The notes under the pieces: generated by a model
What the model was told of the DNA's origin: nothing
What the model saw: the letters and a program-made list of their open reading frames with translations, nothing else
The model's database searches: none
Translations under genes and position numbers: made by a program
Part shown: in pieces, positions 46,070 to 57,459 of the stretch
Layout: every line of letters starts with the position of its first letter
Numbering within the stretch: position 1 is the first letter of the stretch
From: Linum tenue
Lineage: Eukaryota; Streptophyta; Magnoliopsida; Malpighiales; Linaceae
NCBI GenBank assembly: GCA_946122785.1
Contig: CAMGYJ010000006.1
Location: 558,001 to 622,000 of the forward strand
Reading direction: 5' to 3'
Length of the DNA: 64,000 bases

Positions 46070-47612
46070 TTTTTTCTGTCTAATTACGGGGATTTAATTT
46101 GCATGGAATTAACGAGAGAGGAATTAGGAGGTGAGTGATTGTGCTTGGAATTAGTAACGACGTGTATATATAAATGACAACTATATGTATATGGAAATTT
46201 AATCTTTAGTTTCCTATTTATTTTGATAAAAAATACTTGTACGGAAATGGCATTTTTCTTATGGAATATATGCTAATGAAAAGAAGAAGAAAAATTGCAT
46301 ATATTGTGAGGGCTAAATTTTGGAGATAAACACCCAAAATTTATTTTAATGTTTTTGGTTCAATTTGATAAACATTATTAAGTATAAAGGCTTAGATAGC
46401 CAAAAATATTTAAGGAAAAAATATTTCTATTATATTATTATTCGACCGTTCAAATTGTAATCATCAATTAATTGGGTCAAACCTTAGAGAGATAACCATA
46501 ATTAATTAGTAATGATGTAGAATTGAGGAGTTACATTTTCCCCCGTTTAATACCTCTATTATGGCAACAATGGTTTGTGTTTAACTTATTATTATCATGT
46601 TCGAAAATGAAGAGAACATATTAATAATAATTAGATGCATCAAATTAGGGTTCGGAAAATAGATCAAACTATATGAAAAACAATGGACAAAATCATATCG
46701 TAAACCGTTAGAAATGGTTTGGTCTGATCCATGGTTTGTATTATATGATGTCTTGACCTCATGATCTAGTTTAGTCTAGATTGCGATTTACCGGACCAAA
46801 ACCGTGGACCCAGCCGACTTTCTAATATATGTTAGCAGCCCACTCGACCACTCGACCAACGAGATCCAAGTCTCAATCCTACTTTTGAGAATCTCATCCC
46901 CTCCTTCAATCACAACCACATATCGCCATAGAGTAGAGATGATCGTGTCTCCATATTACATTATGTAAATATTTGTGACGTTACGGTGCAAGTTGAGATG
47001 CTTTGACTTTGTATCTTTGTTATTTATTAAGATTTAGCATGTCAAGATTATTCATGCATGTTAGCATTTATGTTTTAAGGCAAAAAAATATTTTTCTTGA
47101 TAATTGGTTCAATTTTTTGTGTGATTGACTAAACAAGTTGTTCATTTGTTGTTCAATGTGGTCTATCTGGACCAGACCGTACCGGATTAGATAACACAGG
47201 CGTGACCGATCCACTTGATTTGTTACACTAACGACTCTTGAATTGTTACACTAATTATTTCAAACTTGATTGACAAAGTGGCCGACCCACTTCATTGATA
47301 TAGATAAATTACCTTCTCCTATTCATGGTGAAAAATACAGTTACAGACCATGTCACGTCGACAGATATGAATAGCAAGCAAATCCTAATCAAGTTGATGG
47401 TTGAAAGCTACATCACCTCGGAACATCTTATCTATTGCAACAAGTGGGAGAAGACAAAAATCATATCTCGATTCACTACTTCAATTCATTAATGTAAAAC
47501 AATCATTCAGGTGAATTAAGCATATAAATCTCGATCCGAGGTACAAATCAAACTCTAAAAGGGTTCGGTTGCAGAAAACTGATCGTTATAGGATATCAAA
47601 ATGGCGTCCTTT
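46070..47612. other. AT-rich intergenic DNA
   Basis: About 1.5 kb upstream of ENODL and downstream of the minus-strand STIC2 gene. No coding exons, transposon ends or RNA genes are recognised. Confidence 0.4.
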
Positions 47613-49324
47613 TTACTTTAGTCCGTCGCCGAGACCTGGAGGCATCCCTAAGCTTTGGGCGAGGTCGCTCATTCGGCCTTTCATGGCCTGAGAAAGCAAA
47701 AAAAGCATAGTTTTCATTTTCTGTTATAATAAGAGGAACAAAATCTGCTTAGCAAATGATGAAGGGAAGTCTACCAAGACGCTTTTCTGGTGTGCATCCT
47801 TGTATGCCTCTGTGACTAAAAGTGAGAGTTTCTGCAGTAGAGAACAAGCTTTCCTTCGTTCAATACAATCAGTTGGAGGCGTAGGTGTAAAAATAATCTC
47901 GACACACTTCAGCACATCAAAAGCGTAGTTGCAGCTTTGCTAGATCAACTAGTATACATCCATAAAGGCCAAAATGGATTCTTTAAACAAGAACTTGGAG
48001 TACTCACCTCTGCACCTAATTCCATGGCGGCTTCCGTAATCTCTGTGCGTACTGGTTGTTGGTTACCTGATAATGTTACCTAGTAAAAACATTGGAGTGA
48101 AAATTACTATCATTGGCAAACCGGTGTAACCAAAATATCAGCTTGATTGTCAAAATGCCACATATAGCATACCTTGATTAGCTCGCCTTCACAGTAACCA
48201 TCAAATTCTGCACTGCAAAGACAGAAGAAACAGGCCAAAAGTCACATTTGAACTGAGTAATACGTATGCAAGTCAACAAATCTGAAAGCTTTGTTCGTGT
48301 TGCCACACTTACGCAGCAAGTTCCTTTTGCACACGGACAGCCTCAACTTGGACAACCATCTGAGCCTTCTTCACTGTCTCGTACAAGTTCGCCATGTTTC
48401 CCAGGATGCCTGCCTAAAGCAGCATGAATCGAACATATGTTAGTCCCACAACGATCGTATCAACAAACGTAGCTCATAGTACACAGATAACTAGAGAACG
48501 ACATGGATGTCCTAGCACTATGATCTGATTAAAGAGGTTCGGGGAAAACTTATAAGCATCATAGACTGTTCAGCAAGAGAGAAAGTGTGAAATGTCCGAC
48601 CTTTGAAGCTCCATCTTCGCCCTTGTCACCATCCTTCTTCCCTCCAAATAGACCTTGTACTCGGAGAGATCGGTGACCAATCCGAGATCTTTGTTTGCTT
48701 GGCCACGATATTGCCAGCTTACCAACTGAATTTGCATTGAAGTTACCTGTAATCAGGCATTACACGGAACAAATTTACCACCTAAGTAGTCAAAATTGAA
48801 CACAAGAATGCACTTCGATTCCACAAACAAGCTTGCAAGAGCATAAAAACAGGAACAACCATCTCCACCATCCATATTCAAATTCCATCACAACTCAAAC
48901 TTTGCCAAGTGAAGGCGAACACGACAAAAGCCACAGTCAATTTGAGTAAACAGCAAACCAATATCGACGAACAAACATAACTACCAACTAAAGAAAAGCT
49001 GCCGAAAACGCATCTCTAACCGAGGTGTGCCATCCCTCACAAAATCTGGCGCAAGCTCAATACCCAACACTTCTTTATGAGAACCATCTCAATTGAACTC
49101 CGTAATTCCAACAAAGATCCATCCTTTCTTATCTGGGCAACCGCCATTTTTCCCAACGAACCGAGCTCCGACAACCGAAACAGTAAAACTGACTGGGAGA
49201 AGAGGAGAGAGAGAGAGAGATTACGTTGCCAACCTGAGGCCATGGAGGAAGCGGTCGGCCTTCTCCAATCGCAGAGTCCGTTAACGTTTGACAGCTGAGC
49301 TGCCACCGCGCTCGTTGACGCCAT
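47613..49324 (-). CDS. STIC2: STIC2-like chloroplast YbaB/EbfC-family protein
   Basis: Stromal protein with the bacterial YbaB (nucleoid-associated) fold; the Arabidopsis relative acts with Alb3/Alb4 and cpSRP54 in thylakoid protein insertion. Seven exons on the minus strand: 49225-49324, 48601-48746, 48313-48413, 48173-48212, 48008-48079, 47775-47831 and 47613-47687, total 196 residues. The first 60 or so residues are a Ser/Arg-rich transit peptide; then VQGLFGGKKDGDKG; the YbaB core NLYETVKKAQMVVQVEAVRVQKELAAAEFDGYCEGELIKV; a beta segment VTLSGNQQPV; and a C-terminal helix ending LAQSLGMPPGLGDGLK, a signature I recognise from this family. All exons join in frame. Note the small exons of 40-75 bases. 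Confidence 0.9.
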
Positions 49325-50432
49325 TTCTGATTTTCCCGGCAGAGATAGAGAGAGAGAGAGTGGGGAGAGGGGGATATTTTCTCCGAGGATAGAGTGTGAG
49401 TTCTCATCGTTTTGCCAGTTTGGTTCTTTCTTTTCTTTTCCAACATGGGCTCGAAAGTCTGGGCCTTTACGCAAGCCCAATTGAAAGACGAGATCGAGCT
49501 GCTCGATCCAAAGGCTATTGTGTTAAACCATATCCATATGTTACTATGATTGAGTTGACGATTATGATAATTAGAGTTTGTCACAACTCACAACTTTGAT
49601 AAAAAGATATCAAGCTGTGGAGAGAATGGTTTAGTTCACATTAGTGAGATTACATATTAGCAAACTAACTTTTTTGTTTGATAAAAGGTCAGATGAGAGA
49701 GGGATGTAAAGTTGGATCAAAAAATTTATGTAAGAAAAGAAAACTCAGACATTTAGATTTGAAAAGTCTAATGAGCCGTTACCAATTTTCTAGATGACAA
49801 GGTAAAGTTATAAGATACAGATACAACTCGTAAAATTCAAGTTAAAGCTATATATCGTCACTGAATATGAAAGTCTACTACAATACTTACTCAACCTAAT
49901 CTAAATGGTTCGGCAAATATTCTGATCCTCAAAAATTGAATGACATTCCGACTTTTAAGTATATGATATGTCTTCACTATGTTGTTATTCGCCATATCAC
50001 GCATGATCAACCCATTAAGTAAAGATGCCCATGAATGCATAGATATCGAGTCTGGACTCTGGAACTTGTAAATAAGAGAGTTGGAGATTGTGGAAATTGA
50101 TGAATTCAGTATCTTATTTGCTTGTGTTATCCTCTGAGTCTGGTCATCTTCTATCATATCTTATTAATGCTAGTTGGCTCACCTAAGTTTGCAGAACCTC
50201 TTAGGCGCGGGACTTGAGCCATCTCGTGTTGCCCTCAACACCTGCTCATTGTCGTTCCCCTTGTGACATTCGAGTCGATCTGATTGCTTGATTTCAAAAA
50301 CTAGTGCGAGATACCATGTCATCCATTCGAGAAGTGCACATGACTAAAGAGAAAAACACCCATTAGTACGCGTATTATTTTATACTAATTTAAGACTCTC
50401 CGAACCGCAATTGATGTTTGGAAAAAAGTTTT
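49325..50432. other. STIC2 promoter and intergenic DNA
   Basis: The STIC2 leader has GA/CT microsatellites (49205-49225 and 49346-49362). The rest is AT-rich. A minus-strand open frame at 49891-50157 has no recognised domain. The right border is a Mutator-like element. Confidence 0.4.
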
Positions 50433-51863
50433 GGCAAAATACACTTGTATAGCCAAAACTTTCGCACTTGTGACAATAATAGCCAAATTTGGAGAAATAC
50501 CACTTATAGCCAGAATTTTTAAACTTTTGTGCCAAATATAGCCATTTCCGTTACAAACTTTAACGGTGTTAGAGACTCCGTCAGTTAGTTTAACGTTAGG
50601 CTGACTAGGACGCCAAATCATCGCACACGTCAGCGACAAATCAGCCACATTCGCCACGTAGGTGACACGTCATATTTTTAATATAAAAACAAATGAAAAA
50701 ATTCATATATTAAATTTAAAAAAAAATCGTCTGCAGCTGCTCCATCTGCGATTGCCACTTCCCGTCATCGGCTTCTTCTTTTCCAAACCCAAATCCATCT
50801 TCCGACGAAGATTTGGGGCGATCTCTGCAAATCGAGACACTTTCTTCATCTCCCACCTCCAACAAACCCCCCTCAATTCCACTGTCAAAACAGAGACACT
50901 TTCTCATTCTCTGTCTTCCAGCGGCGGCAGCGGCAGTACTTTGAGCAAAAGGAAGCCACCCATGTCCAAAATCACCATGCCAACCACCACCATCTCCAAA
51001 CCACCATCTCAGCTTGAATTGGGTGTCGCCAATTCTCCTTCCTCTGTGGACGACGACGAGAAGCACTATCGAGGGGTTTGCCGGAGGCCATGGGGGAAAT
51101 ACGCGGCGGAGATTCGAGATCCCACCAAAAAGGGGGTCAGGGTCTGGCTGGGATCGTTCGATTCCGCCGTCGAGGCCGCCAAGGCGTACGACAGCGCCGC
51201 CTTCCGCCTCTGCGGCAGCAGGGCGATCCTCAATTTCCCGCTCGACGCCGCCCGGAATTCGGACTCTCCGGCAGTTTCAATTCCCCCCGATTCGGCTGTT
51301 CCGGCGGGATTAGGAAGAGGAAGATTGGGGAAATCGAGGGCGGTGGTGAGGGGAGTTTGAAGGCGGTGAAGGCGGAGAACCAGTCGTCGCCGGCGGTTGC
51401 GCAGGGTTTGGGGGAACCGCTGCCGTTGACACCGTCGAGCTGGAAGGAGATCTGGGACGGGGAAGTCAAAGGGATATTCAGCGTCCCGCCGTTGTCGCCG
51501 TTGTCGAAGTGATTCTGACGGCGATAATGGAGATGGTGGACAGATGGGGAAGACGAAGTAGATGAGAGGGAGAGAGATTTTTGGTCCGCCATTAATGGTG
51601 GGTCTGCTCGAGTTCTTGCAGAGGCACATTGGAAGGAGAGAATTTGTTTTGGCTATTTTATTTAAAGAAATTAAAATTTTATTTTATTTTATTTTTTGTT
51701 TAATTCCACCTGTGTCGCCACATCAGCCTTTCTGTTAGTCCAATCAGCATGTTAGTTGACACCGTTAAAGAATTAGACGGAAGTGGCTATAAGTGGTATT
51801 TCGCCAAAAGTGGCTATAAGTGTCACAAACGTGAAAGTTTTGGCTATACACGTGTATTTTGCC
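50433..51863. mobile_element. Mutator-like element carrying an AP2/ERF gene (Pack-MULE candidate)
   Basis: Long inverted ends: both begin GGCAAAATACAC, continue TGTATAGCCAAAACTTTC, and keep resembling each other for at least 100 bases (GAAATACCACTTATAGCCA, CTTTAACGGTGT). The flanks are an exact 9-base duplication AAAAGTTTT (50424-50432 and 51864-51872). The nine-base duplication with long inverted ends is the Mutator hallmark. The interior (50662-51512) is not transposase but an ERF-type transcription-factor reading frame with high GC content, in contrast to the AT-rich ends. Confidence 0.9.
50962..51512 (+). pseudogene. AP2/ERF transcription factor (group IX-like) inside a Mutator-like element, frameshifted
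   Basis: ERF proteins bind GCC-box promoters in stress signalling. The frame from Met 50962 (or the upstream Met at 50662, in the same frame) contains a full AP2 domain, 51067 to about 51243: [39 protein letters not shown] and ILNFPLDA. After the domain the expected basic RKRK stretch and a conserved-looking C-terminal motif (LPLTPSSWKEIWD ... GIFSVPPLSPLS, ending 51512) lie in a different frame, so one base appears lost between 51243 and 51310, where there is a run of six C. The current frame stops at 51358. In the AP2 domain Cys (codon 51079-51081) replaces the Arg of RGVR, a DNA-contact position. The gene has no introns, as is normal for this family. Probably a decaying captured copy, though an assembly error could explain the shift. 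Confidence 0.75.
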
Positions 51864-52066
51864 AAAAGTTTTTATAAGAATTCACCTCAAGTATCGCCAC
51901 TATCACCGCCACTAATACCATATCTGCGGGATTTGATATTTGAACTTGTGATATGAAAATATTTGAAGTCGAATGTCACACTATAGATCTCTACGCCTTC
52001 TTAGCGTGTCGAAATAACTAAAATATTTAAAGAAACAAAATTTGATGACAAATACATAGTTTGGTC

Positions 52067-52451
52067 CAAGGTTGTCAAACCGGTTTATGCCAGTGTGCTG
52101 GTTTAGCAAGTGGAATGGTTCAACCGGTGGCACATACCGGTTTGTGCCGGTTCATGCCGGTCAATATTACAAATAAAATTATAAATACTCATATTTAAAC
52201 ATGACATTTAATGTCAATACCTAAACATTTATACTTGAATCCAACAAATAACATCAATATTTAACTTTTATACTCATAAAATAAATAATAAAATAATTTT
52301 TATCAATTAAATTCTCTAAAATAAGGTCATTTTACTTAGAGATTCGTATATCGATCATGCTGGCCATACCGGTGGTATCACGTCGATTTTATGACCGGTA
52401 CTGATTGAACCCGGTACAACCTGTGGCACGCCGACCGGCGTGACAACCATG
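52067..52451. mobile_element. Short hAT-like element, CAAGGTTGTCA ends
   Basis: The left end CAAGGTTGTCA and the right end read inward CATGGTTGTCA form inverted repeats, followed by ACCGGT/GCCGGT-rich subterminal repeats on both sides and an AT-rich centre. The flanks are an exact 8-base duplication GTTTGGTC (52059-52066 and 52452-52459). 385 bases, non-coding. Confidence 0.88.
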
Positions 52452-52459
52452 GTTTGGTC

Positions 52460-53845
52460 TAATTAGTTATTCCCCAAAAGAAGGAAAGAATCGGACTTTT
52501 TCTAACAGAAAATTGATTTCTAGTTGAAAAGGCCAAACAAAGAAATGGAAAGAGCAAAAATGGAGTAGGTACAAGAAAGGAAAGATGGGATAGAAAGATG
52601 AGGACATATAAGAGGGAAGGTTAGAGGAGTAAATGCACATGGAAATGGACCTTAAACAACCAACCATTGTTGTTTAGTGATAATAACAATTCCATAATAG
52701 CATCTTCTTCCTCCCCCAATATGGAATGTTGCAAAGGAAAAGAGAGAGAAAATGGTGAAAATTCTGAGGAACAGTCCAAAAAGCAAAAACCAAAAAGAGA
52801 TAAGAGAGAGATCTGGCCACCAAGAAGAACAACAGAACAGCAAACATCAGAGAAAGAGCAGAGAAAAGAAAAGCTTCTCCACCATTACCACCCCCTCTTC
52901 CATATCCATCCATCATCATCATATATTGTTCTAATCTTTTTTTACCTATGCAGCCTCTCAAGTCTCACCCTCCTGCTTTGCTTTTATCATCCCAGCCACT
53001 CTCTCTCTCTCTCTCTCTAGCTTCAATGGCCCAGATGCACCAAGACTTCAGCTTTGAGAGAAAAAGAAGAGAACCCACCAAATGGAAATTGAAAACAAAT
53101 TTGCCCTTCTTCTCTCTATCCAAGGGGATGGAGAAAGGTGTTAGAGATAGAGAGAGAGAGGCTGTAGGATGGTATTTCAACTGCGTGTCCTCCATCCAAC
53201 CAAACCCACCATCATCTCCAACAACAAAACAGAAGCCAAGCACTCAATTCAACTCTCTTCTGTCCATTCCCATCTCCCAACAGACAAAAACCTCAAAGTA
53301 AATATGAGGGAAGAAAAGATTGGATTGGGAAAGGAAGGAATATCCCAGAAATGCCCTTCTGCAACCTCCCAAAAGAATCCCCATCTTCATCACGGCTACT
53401 ATTGCTTTGCTTCTCCCTCCTCTCATACAATCACACCACCTCTACTTCCTCCTACTGCTGTCTGTCACAAGCAAAAATTAAAGAAAGAAACTTTAAACAC
53501 TTCCTCCCACCACCACCTCTCTTATTTCCATTTTCCTTCTTTCTTTCTTTCTTCCCCACACAAGCCGAGTTATGTGGGCTTCTTTGGGTTTTCTTCTTTG
53601 TCCTGGTCAGAGTTTTTCACCAGAGAAAACAGGGAAAAGGAAAGCGGAGAACCTTCCCACCTTCCCCATTTCCCCTTATCTCTCTCCCCTCTCTCTTTCA
53701 CTCTCTTCCTCCCCTCTTTTTCTTGCTTGTCTCTCTCTCATTCTCACCTCCATTTCCCATTCTCTCTGCCTCTCCTACCTTCATTTCTTCTCCTTTCTTC
53801 CTCCTTAGCCTTTAGATCTTGTATTGGTGTGATCTGAGGACCTCC
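52460..53845 (+). promoter_or_regulatory. Promoter and probable long pyrimidine-rich leader
   Basis: A TATA-like ATATAAGA occurs near 52607. The following 1.2 kb to the start codon at 53846 is very rich in C and T, with CT and TTTC microsatellites (53000-53020, 53540-53555, 53680-53780). Long open frames here (such as 53169-53837) are low-complexity Ser/Leu/Pro and not proteins. If transcription starts near 52640 the leader would be very long, possibly with an intron. Confidence 0.4.
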
Positions 53846-55269
53846 ATGATGATGAAGATGAAAGGTGTTGCTGCTGCTGCTGTGACTGTGGGATCTTCTT
53901 CTCCTTATGCAGCTGCTGGAGCTGGGTATGATGATCCAAGGATTAGGTTCAAGCATGAGAGCCTGATGCAGGACTATGAGGAATTGCTCAAGGTAATTCG
54001 CTTTTCTTCTAGGGTTTCTTTCTCATTTCTGATTATTAGATCCGTATTTGGTGGGTTTGTGAAATCTTCTGTTTCCTGGATCTGGGTTCCTGCAGGGTGA
54101 TCGGATTTTGGGGGGTTTCTTGGCTTAAAAGCTAAAAAGTTTGTGTCTTTGGGAGAAGAAGTGATATTGATTGTGGGGAATGAGGGGAATTGGGAATTCT
54201 GTTTTGGAGTCTGTGATTTCTCTGTGATGTTCATGTTACTGTGAACAAGTTAGCTTAAGATGAAATTGAAGTATGTATTAGCATATTTCTATGTTCTCAG
54301 TTATTTACTACAAAGCAACTCAGTAAAAGGTGCCACCTTTTTGTTGAATTTGAGCTAATTCCCTAATCATTTCATGTTATTAGGAAACAGAAGCGAAGAG
54401 GAAGAGGTTGGAGATGATGAAGCAGAGGAAAATGACACTAATGGCTGAAGTGAGGTGTGCAATCAACACATTTATTCTTCTGTGATGAATTGGTGTTGTT
54501 TGTAGTATGGTGTATGGTTCTAACAGTTTAGCCATTTCTGCAGTTTCTTGAGGCGTCGGTTCGAGTACTTGACAGAAACCCAGACTCAGAACCCTAAGCC
54601 GGAACAAAAGCTCTTGCCATCACAAACCACAGTGATTAACAAGAGCAAGAAAGCGAGGAACAAGAAAACGATCTCCAGTAACCACAAACCTCCTGCTTCT
54701 GCTTCGAGGCAGCCTGCTCCAAAGTTCGATTTGAACCGGAAGGGCAGGGTTTATACTGTGAAGGACTCAGTTGCAGCAAGAAGTTCAGCAGCACCAAGTA
54801 TTGACTTGAACCAGAAGCAGCAGAAGTCCTATTATGTGGGAAGAGAAGCTGCAATGAGGAATTCCGGGGTGATTCCTGACCTTAATGAGAAGGAAAGGAT
54901 GCTCGGTGGGAAGGATGCTGCTGCTAGAAACAATGCTCCATTCTTCGACTTGAACCAAATCTCGGTAATCAATTTGTCACACTCCGTAATAATCATTACT
55001 TCAATCCAATTAAACAAGATTATTAGCTGCTTATATGTTGTTGAATTCCTTTGCAGACTGAAGAGGAAGAATTACAGACAAATGGAGCAACAATGACGAT
55101 GACGAGAATAGAGGAGCCTAGGATATTAAGTACATTGCATGGTGGAATCATCGATGAACAACTCAACAACGACTTGAAGTTATCGGCCTGTAGGAACTTA
55201 GGGAACATGCCCAGCCGGGTTGGGAAGAGGAAGATATCGTGGCAGGATCCAGTAGCTTTAAGAGTGTGA
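53846..55269 (+). CDS. Plant protein with tandem DLN repeats, function unknown
   Basis: Four exons: 53846-53992, 54384-54454, 54544-54964 and 55057-55269, total 283 residues. The N-terminus is Met/Ala-rich. Residues about 30-80 are charged and helical (FKHESLMQDYEELLKETEAKRKRLEMMKQRK), suggesting a coiled coil; then comes a basic stretch (NKSKKARNKK) that could be a nuclear signal. Residues 135-210 hold four DLN motifs at 135, 160, 185 and 208, at the ends of about 25-residue repeats. The C-terminus is GKRKISWQDPVALRV, which I recognise as conserved in plant proteins of unknown role. DLN resembles the core of EAR repression motifs (DLNxxP), but the proline is absent. The start is the first of three Met codons. 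Confidence 0.78.
54728..54964 (+). repeat. In-frame 75-base (25-residue) tandem repeats
   Basis: DLN codons begin at 54728, 54803, 54878 and 54947. Units are spaced 25, 25 and 23 residues and share DLN-x-K, a KD/RE-x-A-A/V-A-x-R segment in the middle and a Pro or Phe just before the next DLN. Confidence 0.75.
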
Positions 55270-56102
55270 GGGTTTGTTTCTTTTCTTGCCTCAAGAAAAG
55301 ATTACATCATTCTTTACCCTCCTTCAAAGCTGGTTTTTTCGCCTTGTAATAGCCAGAACAAAACCTCTAGATGAGAGATAACCCACTTCGTTGTAAAGCA
55401 GAAAACAATTCCACGATATAGCGTATATATCACCATATCACTTGACAGCTCGTTGAACACATAAAGGATCCGATTCTCCGAACTGTTAACACACATTCGG
55501 TACATCTGTTCTGCAACTCCTTATAGCTGAAGGAATCAACTGCATTGGTTTGATCTTGCGATCACACTCGTCCATGCCTTCCTCGAACGACAGCCATCAA
55601 CCAGATGCCATAACAATGCTATGCTTTGGTTGGCTTCATCTGTTCATCATGGGTTCTGAATGCGTCAACAATCAGTCCAGCAAAGCTGCTTCCTTTATTC
55701 TTCCTCCTCCATTTCTGCAGAGACTTATTGTTTTTGTGGTAGGGGAAGTTGTGATGTTGCTTTCTGTCTGGTTGCCACCCAAGCAAACTGTCTCTGGGTT
55801 GCTTGCACTTGAAACAAAGTAACTACCCTTTCCTTAAGAGCACAAGCGAACAAAACATGGAGCTGGGGAAGAAGGGAAAGGTCAAAGGTGGTCTGATTGG
55901 CTGTGGCAATGTAAAGTTTCCTTCTTTTGGTGGATACTGCTGTTCGCTTCTTGTGATGAAAAAGAAAGAAGACAGGAGGAAGGAAACGGCGGAGTCTGCC
56001 TGCCCATTACTAATACCAAAAGATTACAGTTAAGGGAAAGAAAGGACTATAAACAAACACCATAATGACGGTCACGTTCTACATTCTAATCTCCCAATGG
56101 CT
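55270..56102. other. Convergent 3' regions
   Basis: 3' untranslated regions of the DLN-repeat gene (plus) and the zinc-finger gene (minus). No other feature recognised. Confidence 0.4.
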
Positions 56103-56891
56103 TCACTTCCTACTGAACTTCTCACGCTTCCCATGATTCTTCTGCATCTGGGAACCAACTCTTTTCCTTATCCTCCCTGCCAAAGAGCGAGATTTGGCCT
56201 CGTGCTGCTTGCCCGCAAGGTGTTCGATCATTTGCTTATGAGAAGTAGCACTCACCTGGCACACCACGCACCTTAAATCTTCCTTGGGTTTCTCCCCCGC
56301 TTCAGATTCCTCATGCTTCCCGCCTCCGAGATCGGAATTCTCGTTTTCTTGTCCGAGGTCCCGAATCCAGTCCGGCAGCTTCCCCGCTTTGTTAGGTTCC
56401 GCGACCGAGGCAGAAGGAGGCCTGACCTCAGGCGTCGTCGGTTTCGGAGAAGGAATAATGAAACGGCGCTCCGGCGGCCGTACCGGATACGTCGGGCGCC
56501 CGACTCCGCCGTCGACTGCCACGTGCGAAATCGCGGGCTCCGGATCTCTCTCCCCGATCATCTGCCGACGCAACTCCGCCCTCATAACCTCCTTACGCCG
56601 CTCGATCTCCTCCGCGAGTATCTCCTGCCACACCCGCGCCTTCTCCAGTTCCTGATGGAGTATCTCGTCCGTCATCAGTTGGACGCTCGGCGGAACACCT
56701 GATCATTCACGGCCCCAAAATTGAGAAACAGAGCTGCTCGTAAAAATTGAAGCGTGCAGGCGAAAGAAGAGATCTAGCCGGGAAATACCCAAACCTCGAA
56801 TTGCCGAATGAGGCATGGCGGCGGCGAAGGGTGAAGGCTCGTGGCGGGAGGATCCCCCCGGCAGGTCGCCGGCTCTGTACCTGAACTCCAT
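56103..56891 (-). CDS. U1-type C2H2 zinc-finger protein
   Basis: Two exons on the minus strand: 56795-56891 and 56103-56698, total 230 residues. The N-terminus reads MEFRYRAGDLPGGS...AMPHSAIRGVPPSVQLMTDEILHQELEKARVWQEILAEEIERRK, a helical charged stretch. The middle is Pro-rich, including FIIPSPKPTTPEVRPP. Near the C-terminus is one zinc finger, C-x2-C-x12-H-x5-H (starting CVVCQ), of the U1/matrin type that binds double-stranded or structured RNA, followed by a very basic tail (RIRKRVGSQ...KNHGKREKFSRK). Probably a nuclear RNA-binding protein, but no specific role is known to me. An internal Met (MPHSAIRG) or MTDEIL could also serve as start. Confidence 0.82.
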
Positions 56892-57459
56892 GGGAAATTA
56901 ACCGACTCGCGAACAGAGTGACGAATAATTGAGAGGGGAATTGCCGAATTCAAAAAATAAAATTAATTCGAAAAAAAAAGTGGCTTGCCGAACAAGATGA
57001 ACCGACAGACGTCCGACGGAACGGAAACCGTTACTGTACTGTCAACATAGTAACTGCTATATGCGCGGGAAGGCTGGCGGCCTATAGAACGTTTGGGCTT
57101 TGTTTCGAAAGTTGGGCCTGATCCATATCATTGATGGGCCGAAAACTGGGCGGGCTTGATGTGAACATATCAACAGGCTTCCCAGAGACATACACGTGTT
57201 CCCTTCTGTTTTCGACTTTTCGTCGACAATTCACGTGATCCCTTTCAGTTTTCTTTCCCCTCCTGAATAAAATATCTCGCTCGCGACTCGTCTTAAGCTA
57301 AAATCTTCGCCTGAAAGCTACCGTTTACCTTACTCGTTTCGCTCAAAGAGTAAGCAGAGAAGCCAATTGAAGGGAAAAGGAAACCGAGCTCTTCTTCTCG
57401 CGAACGGAAATCGGAAGTCCCGCCGGAAGTTGAATCAGCGGAAAGGAAGGAAAAGGAAA
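56892..57459. promoter_or_regulatory. Divergent promoter, zinc-finger gene / RCI2 copy 1
   Basis: 568 bases between divergent start codons. It contains ACACGTGT at 57191-57198 and CACGTG within CACGTGATC at about 57233, which are G-box/ABRE-like cores. RCI2 genes are known to respond to cold, salt and ABA, so the link is plausible but untested. Confidence 0.5.

Noticed and set aside
49037..49480. Minus-strand open frame over STIC2 exon 1 and promoter
   Set aside because: It reads through the intron and CT microsatellite; only the MASTSAVAAQL part is the real exon.
53169..53837. Long open frame of 222 residues in the leader region
   Set aside because: Composition is low-complexity Ser/Pro/Leu/Phe generated by CT repeats; no domain, and it precedes a better supported start.
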